33,159 nt of DNA from Hydrogenophilus sp. (GTDB taxonomy: Bacteria > Pseudomonadota > Gammaproteobacteria > Burkholderiales > Thiobacillaceae): the NCBI GenBank assembly GCA_020725195.1, contig DYFL01000025.1, positions 1 through 33,159 on the forward strand, in the 5' to 3' direction. The notes beneath the pieces were generated by a model, which had not been told where the DNA came from, did not search any database, and saw only the letters and a program-made list of their open reading frames with translations. Position 1 is the stretch's first letter. Every line of letters begins with the position of its first letter. Shown here piece after piece: positions 14,320 through 24,782 of this stretch. Both the position numbers and the translations under genes were made by a program.

Positions 14320-17028
14320 TCAGCGCCGGCGCGCCAGGCGCCGCACCACCACCTTCTCCGCCTCCACCACCAGGAGCACGGCTAGGCCGAAGAGCAGGAT
14401 GCGGCCCCAGGCCGCGGCGTCCAGGGCGGCGGTGTGGAACAGCACCTGCATCCACGGCGCGTAGGTGAAGGCGAGCTGCAGGGCGAGGAGCACGGCGATG
14501 GCGCCGAGCACGTAGCGGTTGCCGGTGAGGCCCTCCCAGGAGAGGATGGGGAGGGTGAGCCGCCGGCAGTTGAAGAGGTAGAAGACCTCGCCCATGAGCA
14601 GCAGGTTGACCGTGGCGGTGCGCGCCACCTCGATGGGGGCCCCGCGCTCGAGCTCCCAGAGGAAGAGCCCCAGGCTGCCCGCCACCAGCAGGGCGGAGAC
14701 GAAGCCCACGCGCCAGAGCATGAAGGGGGTGAGCACGGGCTCCTTCGGCTCGCGCGGCGGCCGGCGCATGACGTCGGACTCCGCCGGCTCGAAGGCGAGC
14801 GCCAGGGCCAGGGTCACCGCGGTGACCATGTTCACCCAGAGGATCTGCACCGGGGTGATGGGCAGCTGGGCGAGGCCCAGCAGGATGGCCGCCACCAGCA
14901 CCCCGGCCTGGCCTCCGTTGGTGGGCAGGATGAAGACGATGGCCTTGCGGATGTTGTCGTAGATGGTGCGGCCCTCCTCCACCGCGGCGGCGATGGAGGC
15001 GAAGTTGTCGTCGGCGAGCACGATCTCGGCGGCCTCCTTGGCCGCCTCGGTGCCCTTCTGCCCCATGGCCACGCCGACGTCGGCGCGCTTCAGGGCCGGG
15101 GCGTCGTTGACCCCGTCTCCGGTCATGGCCACCGCCTCGCCCGCGGCCTGCAGGGCCTCGACCAGGCGCAGCTTGTGCTCGGGGCTGGCACGGGCGAAGA
15201 CCTCGGTCTCCACCGCCGCGCGGCGCAGCCGCGCCTCGTCCATGACCTCGATCTCGGCGCCGGTGAGCGCATGCACCTCCTCGCCGAGCTTCAGCTCGGC
15301 GCCGATGGCGCGGGCGGTGGCGGCGTGGTCGCCGGTGATCATCTTCACCCGGATGCCGGCGGCGCGGCAGGCGTCCACGGCGCGGATCGCCTCCTCGCGC
15401 GGCGGGTCCGCCAGGCCCAGGACCGCGAGCAGGGTGAAGCCGCCGGCCTCCGCGTCGGCGAAGGCGAGCTCCCGCTGCCCCTCGGCGGCCGGCTTCGAGG
15501 CCAGGGCCAGGAGCCGCATGCCGCGGCCGGCCGCCGCCTCCATGGCGGCGTGCCAGGGCGCGGGGTCGATGGCCTGGTCCGCGCCGTCCCGGCGCTGGGC
15601 GGCGCACAGGTCCAGCACCCGCTCCGGCGCGCCCTTGAGGTAGATGTAGCCGCGGCCCTCGTGGTCGTGGTGCAGGGTGGCCATGAAGCGGTGCTCGGAC
15701 TCGAAGGGGATGACGTCGGTGCGCGGCAGGCTGTCGGCCTCGAACTTGGGGTCCAGGCCGGCCTTCATCCCCAGGGTGAGCAGCGCCCCCTCGGTGGGGT
15801 CGCCGGCGAGCCGCCACTGGCCGTCCTCCAGGCTGAGGTTGGCGTCGTTGCACAGCACCGCCACGCGCGCGATCTCGGCGAGTTCGGGGTGGGTCTCGGG
15901 CGAGGTCTCCTCGGCGTCGATCGAGAAGCCGCCCTCGGGGGCGTAGCCGGTGCCGGAGACCGCGAACGCGCCGCCGGCGGTGGCGACCTCCTGCACCGTC
16001 ATCTCGTTCTTGGTGAGGGTCCCGGTCTTGTCCGAGCAGATCACGGTGACCGAGCCCAGGGTCTCCACCGCCGGCAGCCGCCGCACGATGGCCCGGCGCC
16101 GGGCCATGGCCTGCACGCCGATGGCGAGCGTGATGGTCAGGATGGCGGGCAGGCCCTCGGGGATGGCCGCCACCGCCAGGCCCACCGCGGCGAGGAACAT
16201 CTCGCCGGCGGTGTAGTCGCGCACCAGGGTGCCGAAGGCGAAGGAGGCGCCGGCGAGCCCCAGGATGGCCCAGGTGAGCCAGTGGCCGAACTGGGCCATC
16301 TTCCTCAGGAGCGGCGTCTGCAGCCCCTCCACCTCGGTGAGCAGGCGGCTGATGCGGCCGATCTCGGTGGCCGTCCCGGTGGCTGCCACCACCCCCGTGC
16401 CCTGGCCGTAGGTGACCAGGGTGCCGGACCAGGCCATGCAGGCGCGGTCGCCCAGGGGGGCGGCCGCCTCGACCGGCTCGACCCCCTTTTCCACCGCCAC
16501 CGATTCGCCGGTGAGCGCCGCCTCCTCGATCCTCAGGCTCTTGACCTCCACGAGCCTCAGGTCCGCCGGCACCCGGTCGCCCGAGGCGAGGAAGACGATG
16601 TCGCCGGGCACCAGCTCCGCCGCCTCGATCTCCTGGCGGCGGCCGTCGCGCAGCACCTGGGCGCGCGGCGAGAGCAGCTCGCGGATCGCCTCCAGGGCGC
16701 GCTCCGCCTTGCCTTCCTGGATGAAGCCGATGGCCGCGTTGATCACCACCACGCCCAGGATCACGAAGCTGTCCACCCAGTGGCCCAGGGCCGCGGTGAT
16801 GACGGCGGCGGCGAGCAGCACGTAGATGAGCACGTTGTGGAACTGCAGCAGGAAGCGCAGCAGCGGGCCGCGCCTCGATGGCGGCGGCAGCAGGTTGCGG
16901 CCGTGGCGCTCGAGGCGGCGCGCGGCCTGTTCCGCGGACAGGCCCTGGCGGCCGGCGTCGAGGCTGGCCAGCACCTCGGCGGCCGGCCGGGCGTGCCAAT
17001 CGGGGGCAGGGGTCTTCGCATCGGTCAT
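14320..17028 (-). CDS. P-type cation-transporting ATPase (P2-like, substrate uncertain)
   Basis: The product is 902 aa. All P-type ATPase motifs are intact: cation-ATPase N-terminal domain, TGES (173-176), TM4 PEGLP (290-294), phosphorylation site DKTGTLT (D333), TGDH (565-568) and TGDGVND (636-642). The overall pattern is that of P2 (Ca2+/Na+-type) pumps. However, the TM5 position of the SERCA ligand E771 is Q in TNGGQ (about 703-707), and TM6 reads WVNMVTAVTLALA (731-743) with A where SERCA has D800. A Ca2+ pump of the SERCA kind is therefore doubtful. I took the ATG at 17028 because GAGGAAGGA lies just upstream; a further in-frame ATG at 17076 lacks this. It lies between mgtE and cvrA in a cation-homeostasis run. 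Confidence 0.9.
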   Translation of the reverse strand: MTDAKTPAPDWHARPAAEVLASLDAGRQGLSAEQAARRLERHGRNLLPPPSRRGPLLRFLLQFHNVLIYVLLAAAVITAALGHWVDSFVILGVVVINAAIGFIQEGKAERALEAIRELLSPRAQVLRDGRRQEIEAAELVPGDIVFLASGDRVPADLRLVEVKSLRIEEAALTGESVAVEKGVEPVEAAAPLGDRACMAWSGTLVTYGQGTGVVAATGTATEIGRISRLLTEVEGLQTPLLRKMAQFGHWLTWAILGLAGASFAFGTLVRDYTAGEMFLAAVGLAVAAIPEGLPAILTITLAIGVQAMARRRAIVRRLPAVETLGSVTVICSDKTGTLTKNEMTVQEVATAGGAFAVSGTGYAPEGGFSIDAEETSPETHPELAEIARVAVLCNDANLSLEDGQWRLAGDPTEGALLTLGMKAGLDPKFEADSLPRTDVIPFESEHRFMATLHHDHEGRGYIYLKGAPERVLDLCAAQRRDGADQAIDPAPWHAAMEAAAGRGMRLLALASKPAAEGQRELAFADAEAGGFTLLAVLGLADPPREEAIRAVDACRAAGIRVKMITGDHAATARAIGAELKLGEEVHALTGAEIEVMDEARLRRAAVETEVFARASPEHKLRLVEALQAAGEAVAMTGDGVNDAPALKRADVGVAMGQKGTEAAKEAAEIVLADDNFASIAAAVEEGRTIYDNIRKAIVFILPTNGGQAGVLVAAILLGLAQLPITPVQILWVNMVTAVTLALALAFEPAESDVMRRPPREPKEPVLTPFMLWRVGFVSALLVAGSLGLFLWELERGAPIEVARTATVNLLLMGEVFYLFNCRRLTLPILSWEGLTGNRYVLGAIAVLLALQLAFTYAPWMQVLFHTAALDAAAWGRILLFGLAVLLVVEAEKVVVRRLARRR

Positions 17029-17095
17029 GGGTCCTTCCTCGTCGGTGGGGTCGGGATGTCGCTGCGTGCCGCGCATGGCTCATACCACGACCCTC

Positions 17096-17101
17096 ATGAT
17101 A
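17096..17101 (-). promoter_or_regulatory. Possible -10 box upstream of the P-type ATPase gene
   Basis: TATCAT (5 of 6 to TATAAT) on the minus strand lies about 70 nt before the ATPase ATG, in the 95-bp gap after mgtE. No convincing -35 is visible. A small bulged hairpin (about 17102-17118) lies next to it, at the end of mgtE. Confidence 0.25.
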
Positions 17102-17123
17102 GGCGGAGGTTCCTCGCCGCCGT

Positions 17124-18497
17124 TCAGGCCGGCGGCAGGTCGAGGATCGCCGTGGCGATGGCAAGGTAGATCAGCACGCCCAGGATGTCGGCGATCGAGG
17201 TCACCAGCGGCGCGCTCGCCGCCGCCGGGTCGAGCCGCAGGCGGTGCAGCAGGAAGGGCAGCACCATGCCGAACAGGCTGCCCACGACCACCACGCACAC
17301 CATGGACAGGGCCACCGCGATGCCGATCTCCGTGCCGCCCTGGATCGCGCCCACGCCCCAGATCGCGAGCCCCATGGTCACGCCCAGGGCGGCGGAGACC
17401 GCGGTCTCCTTGGCGAGCAGGTGCGCCAGGTCCTGCGGCCGCGCCTCGCCGGTGGCGATGGCCCGCACCATGAGCGTGCTGGCCTGCGCCCCGGCGTTGC
17501 CGCCGCTCGCCACGATCAGCGGCATGAAGAACACCAGCGCGATCACCGCCTCGATGGTCGCCTCGTAGTAGGCGATGCCCAGGCCGGTGAGCAGGTTGGC
17601 GAACACCAGCAGCACCAGCCAGGACACGCGCGAGCGGTACAGCAGCCAGGGGCTCGCCTCGCGCACCCCGCCCTTGAGCGCGCCGACCGTGCCCATCTTG
17701 TGGAAGTCCTCGGTCGCCTCCGCCTCGGCCACGTCCATGACGTCGTCGACGGTGACGATGCCGAGCAGCACGCCCTCGGAGTCGACCACCGGCACCGCGG
17801 CGAGGTCGTAGTGCTGGATGGCGCGCACCGCCGCCTCGCGGTCCTCGAAGGCCGACAGCTGCACGGGGCTGCCGCCCACGAGCCGGCGCACCGCGGTATG
17901 CGGCGAGGCCAGGATGAAGCGGCGCAGGTCCACCGCGCCGAGCAGCCTGCCTTGCGCGTCCACCACATAGATGACGTTCGCCGGCTCGCCGCGCCGGGCC
18001 CCGGCGCGGATCGCCTTGAGCGCCCGGGCGACGGTCCACTGGGGCTGCACGGCGATGTAGTCCGGCGTCATCAGGCGCCCGACGCTCTCGGGCGGATAGC
18101 CCAGCAGCTCGCGCGCCTGGCGCAGCGCCGCCGGCGACAGCAGGCCGAGCAGCCGCCGGGTGACCTCGGCGGGCAGCTCCTGCAGCAGCGCCGTGCGGTC
18201 GTCCGGCGGCAGGTGGCCGAGGAGCCGCCGGGTCTCCTCGTTGGTCAGGTCCGCGATCAGCTCGTCCTGCTGCTCGGGGCCGAGGTAGGAGAACACCTCG
18301 GCCGAGCGCCGCCGCGGCAGCAGCCGGAACAGCGGCACGCGCTGCTCGCGCGTCAGATCGGGCATGAGCGCGGCGACGTCCTGCACCGGCAGCCGCGCCA
18401 GGCGCGCGCGCAGCCCCGGCCAGTCGCGCCCCTCGACGAGCTCGGCGAGCTCGGCGAGCTCGGCGAGGCGGGCGTCCCGGGTCTCGGCCGCGGTCAT
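17124..18497 (-). CDS. mgtE: Magnesium transporter MgtE
   Basis: The 457-aa protein has the full MgtE architecture. An N-terminal helical domain (about 15-130, superhelical repeats such as LLGHLPPDDRTALLQELP) is followed by paired CBS domains (about 145-265, VGRLMTPDYIAVQP and VDDVMDVAEA). A C-terminal five-helix channel domain carries SGGNAGAQAS and the pore-proximal aspartate in SIADILGVLIY. MgtE is a Mg2+-gated channel for uptake, closed by Mg2+ bound to the CBS and N domains. I chose the ATG at 18497, with GGAG upstream. A GTG/ATG pair at 18545-18548 would add a disordered proline-rich leader but has no ribosome-binding site and touches the repeat element. Confidence 0.93.
   Translation of the reverse strand: MTAAETRDARLAELAELAELVEGRDWPGLRARLARLPVQDVAALMPDLTREQRVPLFRLLPRRRSAEVFSYLGPEQQDELIADLTNEETRRLLGHLPPDDRTALLQELPAEVTRRLLGLLSPAALRQARELLGYPPESVGRLMTPDYIAVQPQWTVARALKAIRAGARRGEPANVIYVVDAQGRLLGAVDLRRFILASPHTAVRRLVGGSPVQLSAFEDREAAVRAIQHYDLAAVPVVDSEGVLLGIVTVDDVMDVAEAEATEDFHKMGTVGALKGGVREASPWLLYRSRVSWLVLLVFANLLTGLGIAYYEATIEAVIALVFFMPLIVASGGNAGAQASTLMVRAIATGEARPQDLAHLLAKETAVSAALGVTMGLAIWGVGAIQGGTEIGIAVALSMVCVVVVGSLFGMVLPFLLHRLRLDPAAASAPLVTSIADILGVLIYLAIATAILDLPPA
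18438..18464 (+). repeat. Triple 9-bp tandem repeat in mgtE
   Basis: GAGCTCGGC is repeated three times in tandem without mismatch. On the coding strand it encodes AEL repeated three times near the N-terminus of MgtE. Copy-number change would keep the reading frame. Confidence 0.85.
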
Positions 18498-18564
18498 GGG
18501 CGGCTCCAGCGGGGCGCGCGGGCTGGACGGGGCGTCTGCCGGCATCACGAGAAGAAGCCGTCAG

Positions 18565-18704
18565 CCACGGATGCGCACGGATCTACCCGGATGTTGCAAG
18601 GACAGGGAACGATCCCTGGGCCCACCCGGATGCCGGGTCGGCGAGGTCCGGCAAAGAGCCGATCGCGCAGGGTCTTGTCTGGGTTCATCTGTGCCATCCG
18701 TGGA
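18565..18704. repeat. Intergenic inverted-repeat element between cls and mgtE (MITE-like)
   Basis: CCACGGATGCGCACGGAT (18565-18582), continuing to about 18592, is mirrored by ATCTGTGCCATCCGTGG (18688-18704) on the other strand. The two ends align over about 27 nt with one gap and a few mismatches. They enclose about 85 nt with no coding capacity. The end sequence resembles dispersed 'CCACGGATG..CACGGAT' repeats frequent between genes in proteobacteria. It fills most of the 240-bp gap between cls and mgtE. I see no transposase, so a non-autonomous element or a structural RNA-forming repeat is likely. Confidence 0.65.
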
Positions 18705-18738
18705 TTGCAGGGATCACCCGCCCGCCCCGGCCGCTCCA

Positions 18739-20217
18739 TTACAGCACCGGTGCGGCCAGGTGGGCGGCGCGCGAGGCGGCGCGGAACCAGAACGGCCTGG
18801 CGGGCACCTCGGTGAGCGTCATGCGCCGGGAGCGCGCGAGGTCGGCGACGAACATCGCCTCCACCTGCGCGGCGAAGCCGGCGTCGAGGACGAGCGCGGT
18901 GACCTCGAAGTTGAGCCGGAAGGAGCGGTTGTCGAGGTTGACCGTGCCCACCCCCGCGAGCAGGTCGTCCACGAGGAAGGCCTTGGCGTGCAGGAAGCCC
19001 GCCTGGTAGCGGTGGATCTGCACGCCGGCCTCGAGCAGCGGCTGGACGAAGGCGTAGGCGGCCAGCCAGGTGAGCAGATTGTCCGGCCGTTCGGGGATTA
19101 GCACCCGCACGTCCACCCCGCGCAGCGCCGCGAGCTTGAGCGCGCCGAGGATGCCCTCGTCGGGAACGAAGTACGGGCTCGAGATCCACAGCCTTCGTTC
19201 CGCCGAGTGGATGACGTGCTGCATCATGAGGCTCGCGCTCTCGAAGCGGTCCGCCGGGCCCGAGGGCAGGACGAGCACCGGCACCCGGCCGTCCCCGGCC
19301 GGCGCCGGTTCCCAGTCGAGGTCGAGGATCTCGCCGGTGGCCCAGTGCCAGTCCTCGACGAAGGGCAGCTGCAGGCAGAGCGCGGCCGGCCCCTCCAGGG
19401 CGAGGTGGGTGTCGCGCCAGGCGCCGAAGCGCGGATCGCGCCCGAGGTATTCGTCGCCGACGTTGAGCCCCCCGACCCAGGCGCGGCGCCCGTCGGCCAC
19501 CACGATCTTGCGGTGATTGCGGAAGTTGATCTGGAAGCGGTTGCCCGGGCCGCGCGTGGAGTGGAAGCGCTGCACCCGCACGCCGGCGGCGGCGAGCTCT
19601 TCGACATAGGCGGCCGGCAGCCGGTAGCTGCCGATCTCGTCGTACAGGAAGTGCACCCGCACCCCCGCGCGCGCCTTCGCCTCCAGCCGGCGCTTGAGCT
19701 CGCGCCCGAGGTCGTCGTCGCGCACGATGTAGAACTGCACCAGCAGATAGCGCCCTGCCGAGTCGATGCCGGCGAACAGGCTGCGGAAGGTCGCCTCCCC
19801 GTCCACCAGCAGCTGCGTGCGGTTGTGCCCCACGAGCGGCATCTTGGCCAGCCGCTCGACCGCCTGCACCTGCCGCCGGCCGGCCGGCAGCGGCTCGCGG
19901 TAGCGGTGCACGAGCGCGAGCTTGGACTGCAGCCGGCGGTTGAGCGCGGTGTCGCCCTCGCGGCGGCCGATCACATAGCCCTGGAACTTGGTCCGGCCGA
20001 ACACCCAGTAGGCGGGCAGGGCGACATAGGGCAGGGTGACCAGGGAGACCATCCAGGCGATGGTCCCCTGGGCGGTGCGCGTCGACATCAGCGCGTCGAG
20101 CGCGGTCAGCGCACCCGCCGTGTGCATCAAGACGACGAACAGGATCAGCCGCCGCCAGCGCGGGGACGAGGTCCGCCTCGCCGTGAGGGTCGAGGGATCG
20201 GGGAGGGCGGCTGCCAT
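18739..20217 (-). CDS. cls: Cardiolipin synthase (phospholipase D family)
   Basis: The product is 492 aa. Two N-terminal membrane helices (about 23-42 and 51-74) precede two PLD catalytic motifs: HRKIVVAD (H235, K237, D242) and HAKAFLVD (H410, K412, D417). This is the ClsA-type layout. The enzyme joins phosphatidylglycerol molecules (or PG with another phospholipid) to make cardiolipin at the inner membrane. Its ATG lies 7 nt after the stop of the Na/Pi cotransporter gene, so the two are cotranscribed. Cardiolipin content often rises in osmotic stress, which fits the ion-handling neighbourhood, though this link is inferred. Confidence 0.93.
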   Translation of the reverse strand: MAAALPDPSTLTARRTSSPRWRRLILFVVLMHTAGALTALDALMSTRTAQGTIAWMVSLVTLPYVALPAYWVFGRTKFQGYVIGRREGDTALNRRLQSKLALVHRYREPLPAGRRQVQAVERLAKMPLVGHNRTQLLVDGEATFRSLFAGIDSAGRYLLVQFYIVRDDDLGRELKRRLEAKARAGVRVHFLYDEIGSYRLPAAYVEELAAAGVRVQRFHSTRGPGNRFQINFRNHRKIVVADGRRAWVGGLNVGDEYLGRDPRFGAWRDTHLALEGPAALCLQLPFVEDWHWATGEILDLDWEPAPAGDGRVPVLVLPSGPADRFESASLMMQHVIHSAERRLWISSPYFVPDEGILGALKLAALRGVDVRVLIPERPDNLLTWLAAYAFVQPLLEAGVQIHRYQAGFLHAKAFLVDDLLAGVGTVNLDNRSFRLNFEVTALVLDAGFAAQVEAMFVADLARSRRMTLTEVPARPFWFRAASRAAHLAAPVL

Positions 20218-20224
20218 GGGCGGT

Positions 20225-21832
20225 TCACTCGTCCAGGGGGGCCGCCGCTTGCGCGCCGGCCTCGGCCGTGTCCTCCGCGGCCAGATAGTGGCAGACGCGC
20301 CAGGCGTGGTTGGTCGCGCGCTCCAGCCAGCGGATGGCGTCCAGCGCCGCCAGGGACTCGGTGGGGCTGCGGCCGCCGCCGGCGGTCTCGCGCAGGATCT
20401 CCAGGCGCTCGCCGCGCTGCATCTCGGCCAGGGCCTGGACCTGGCGTTCCATCTCGGCCAGCCAGCCCGCCGGGGCGCGGCCGGCGAGCCCCCTGCGGGC
20501 CAGGGCCAGCACCGCGCGGCAGCGGCCGAGCGCCGGCCGCAGGGGCGGCTGGGCCAGGGCCAGGCGGGCCGCCGCCGGCAGCTCCAGGCGGGCGTGCAGG
20601 CGCGCCAGGTGGTCGATGGCGTGCAGCTGGCCGATGCGTAGGCGGGACAGGGGCTCGTCCTCGGCGATGGGGGGGATGCGGGCGAAGAAGCGCTGGGTCC
20701 GGTCCAGGGCGGCGGCGACCTCCAGGCGGCGCGCCGGGTCCGGCGCGGCCACGCCGCTGTCCAGCAGCGGGTCGAGCAGGTCCACGAGCTCCAGCGCCGT
20801 GTCCATGAGGGTGCGCCGCGTCGCCTCCAGGGCCACAGAAGGGGCCGCGAGCAGGGAGTCGTCCAGGTGGCGGGTGAGCCGCGGCCCGCGTTCGGGCAGC
20901 CAGCGCTCGATGCGGCGCGCGAGGGGCCCGGCGTAGGGCAGGAAGAGCGCCACCCCCAGGGCGATGAAGGCGGTGTGGAAGGCGGCCAGGCTCACCGCGC
21001 CGGCCTCCAGGCCGGCGTGGCGCTGGGCCAGGTGCAGGCCCCAGAGGAAGAGCGGCAGCAGCGCCAGGGCGACGAGCCCGGTGGCCAGGTTGAACAGCAC
21101 ATGGGTCAGCGCCGTGCGCTTGGCCGGCACGCTGCCGCCGATGGCCGCCAGGGCGCCGGTGACGGTGGTGCCGACGGCGGCGCCGATGACCAGCGCGGCG
21201 GCCTGGTCGAAGTTCACCGCCTGGGCGTGCAGGGCGGTGAGCGTGGTGGCCACCGCCGCGCTGGAGGACTGCATGGCCACGGTCATCAGGATGCCGATGG
21301 CCATGGCCGCCAGGTGCCCGAGGACGCCCGCGGCCGGCAGGCGGGCCGGGTCGAAGGCCGCGGCCAGCCCCTGCATGCCCGCCTGCAGGGTCTCGATGCC
21401 GACGAAGATCAGGCCGAAGCCGGCCAGGGCCAGGCCCAGGGCGCGCCAGCGGCCGTGGGCCAGGAGCTGCATGAGCGCGCCGACGCCCACCAGGGGCAGG
21501 GCGTAGTAACCCAGGCTCACCCTCAGCCCCAGCACCGACACCACCCAGCCCGTTCCGGTGGTGCCCAGGCTCGCCCCCATCACCACCCCCACCGCCTGGG
21601 GAAAGGTGATGAGCCCGGCGCTGACGAAGCCGATCAGGGCCACGGTGGTGGCGCTGGAGGACTGCACCATGAGGGTCACCAGGGCGCCCGAGGCGAAGGC
21701 CTTGGCCGGCGTGCCGGTGAAGCGCACCAGGGCGGCGCGCAGGGAGTCGCCGGCCCAGGCCTTGAGCCCGTCGGTGAGCAGCACCATGCCCAGCAGGAAG
21801 AGGCCGATGCCGCCCAGGAGCTGGAAGGTCAT
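20225..21832 (-). CDS. Na+/phosphate cotransporter family protein with PhoU-like C-terminus
   Basis: The 535-aa protein has two inverted Na/Pi (PNaS) repeats marked by VQSSSATTVALIGF (about 56-69) and MQSSSAAVATTLTA (about 186-199), with GASLGTT and GAAVGTTVTG after them. The last 200 or so residues are soluble and helical, like PhoU, as in the bacterial YjbB/NptA group. It probably couples Na+ entry or exit to phosphate; some bacterial members export phosphate. The gene is 6 nt from glgX upstream and 7 nt from cls downstream, forming a three-gene operon. Confidence 0.9.
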   Translation of the reverse strand: MTFQLLGGIGLFLLGMVLLTDGLKAWAGDSLRAALVRFTGTPAKAFASGALVTLMVQSSSATTVALIGFVSAGLITFPQAVGVVMGASLGTTGTGWVVSVLGLRVSLGYYALPLVGVGALMQLLAHGRWRALGLALAGFGLIFVGIETLQAGMQGLAAAFDPARLPAAGVLGHLAAMAIGILMTVAMQSSSAAVATTLTALHAQAVNFDQAAALVIGAAVGTTVTGALAAIGGSVPAKRTALTHVLFNLATGLVALALLPLFLWGLHLAQRHAGLEAGAVSLAAFHTAFIALGVALFLPYAGPLARRIERWLPERGPRLTRHLDDSLLAAPSVALEATRRTLMDTALELVDLLDPLLDSGVAAPDPARRLEVAAALDRTQRFFARIPPIAEDEPLSRLRIGQLHAIDHLARLHARLELPAAARLALAQPPLRPALGRCRAVLALARRGLAGRAPAGWLAEMERQVQALAEMQRGERLEILRETAGGGRSPTESLAALDAIRWLERATNHAWRVCHYLAAEDTAEAGAQAAAPLDE

Positions 21833-21838
21833 GGCGCC

Positions 21839-23950
<2,112 letters not shown>

Positions 23951-24011
23951 GTCTGCGCCTCCATGTCGTGGCCCGCGCCGAGCGGCGCCCGGCGGCGGGG
24001 GTTCCCGGGTC

Positions 24012-24027
24012 TCCTATAAAGATAGGA
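24012..24027. promoter_or_regulatory. A/T-rich palindrome in the divergent glgX/DUF502 intergenic region
   Basis: TCCTAT (24012-24017) and ATAGGA (24022-24027) flank AAAG. It is the only A/T-rich spot in the 130-bp divergent region (23951-24080) and contains TATAAA. I found no well-spaced -35 on either strand, so its use as promoter or operator is unproven. The rest of this interval shows only G/C-rich short inverted repeats. Confidence 0.35.
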
Positions 24028-24080
24028 CAAGCCCCTGCCGCGCCAGCCCAACGCCCCGAGTGCCGGAACCGCCGCCCGCC

Positions 24081-24773
24081 ATGACCGAAACCAGAACCAC
24101 CGAGCGCAAGCATCCCCACTTCGGGCGCTACATCCTCATCGGCTTCTTCACCGTCGCCCCCCTGTGGGTGACCTGGCTGGTCTTCGACTTCCTGCTCGGC
24201 CTGCTGGCCAGGACGGGCTCGCCCCTGCTGCGGACGGCGGCGCGGGCGGTGCAGCCGGTCTCCGAGACGGCGGCCGCCTGGCTGGCGAACCCCGCCTTCC
24301 AGTACGCCCTGGCGGCGGTGCTCACCCTGGCCGGGCTCTACGCCATCGGTCTGGCCGCCTCCTTCGTGGTGGGCCGCCGGCTCATCGCCTACTTCGAGGC
24401 CCTGGTCCTGCGCCTGCCCCTGGTGCAGACCGTGTACAACGCCACCAAGCGCTTCCTGCAGACCCTGCGCCAGCCGCCCGTGCAGGGGCAGCGGGTGGTG
24501 CTGATCAGCTTCCCCTCGCCGGAGATGAAGACGGTGGGCTTCATCACCCGGGTGTTCAGGGACCGGGACACCGGGCGCGAGCTCGCCGCGGTCTACGTGC
24601 CCACCTCGCCCAACCCCACCTCCGGCTACATCGAGGTGCTGCCCCTGGACGACGTGGTGATGATCGACTGGAGCGTCGAGGAGGCCATGACCTTCGTCAT
24701 GACCGGCGGCACCAGCTCGCCGGACAGCGTCCGCTTCGCCAACCCGCCCGGCCCCGGTCGGGCCGAACCCTGA
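24081..24773 (+). CDS. DUF502 family membrane protein
   Basis: The product is 230 aa. Two hydrophobic stretches (about 17-40 and 75-98) follow a short N-terminus with RYILIGFFTVAPLWVTW, and a conserved soluble region follows (PLVQTVYNATKRFLQTL, FPSPEMKTVGFIT, VYVPTSPNPTSGYIEVLP). These are the signatures of DUF502, a family of unknown function widespread in bacteria and plants. The ATG at 24081 is chosen because it begins the family homology; the open frame extending back to 23943 would overlap glgX. The next gene begins 9 nt after its stop, so it probably shares an mRNA with the diguanylate cyclase. Confidence 0.9.
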   Translation: MTETRTTERKHPHFGRYILIGFFTVAPLWVTWLVFDFLLGLLARTGSPLLRTAARAVQPVSETAAAWLANPAFQYALAAVLTLAGLYAIGLAASFVVGRRLIAYFEALVLRLPLVQTVYNATKRFLQTLRQPPVQGQRVVLISFPSPEMKTVGFITRVFRDRDTGRELAAVYVPTSPNPTSGYIEVLPLDDVVMIDWSVEEAMTFVMTGGTSSPDSVRFANPPGPGRAEP

Positions 24774-24782
24774 GCGCGGCCC

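Noticed and set aside
10899-14468. Very long plus-strand open frame (1189 codons) opposite the antiporter genes
   Set aside because: Its translation is rich in H, Q, G and R with no domain, and it mirrors codon bias on the other strand. Similar antisense frames over hrpA, mgtE, glgX and the Mrp genes were dropped for the same reason.
17029-17123. A Mg2+-sensing leader or riboswitch before the P-type ATPase
   Set aside because: The 95-bp gap shows only a small bulged hairpin and no recognisable riboswitch core.
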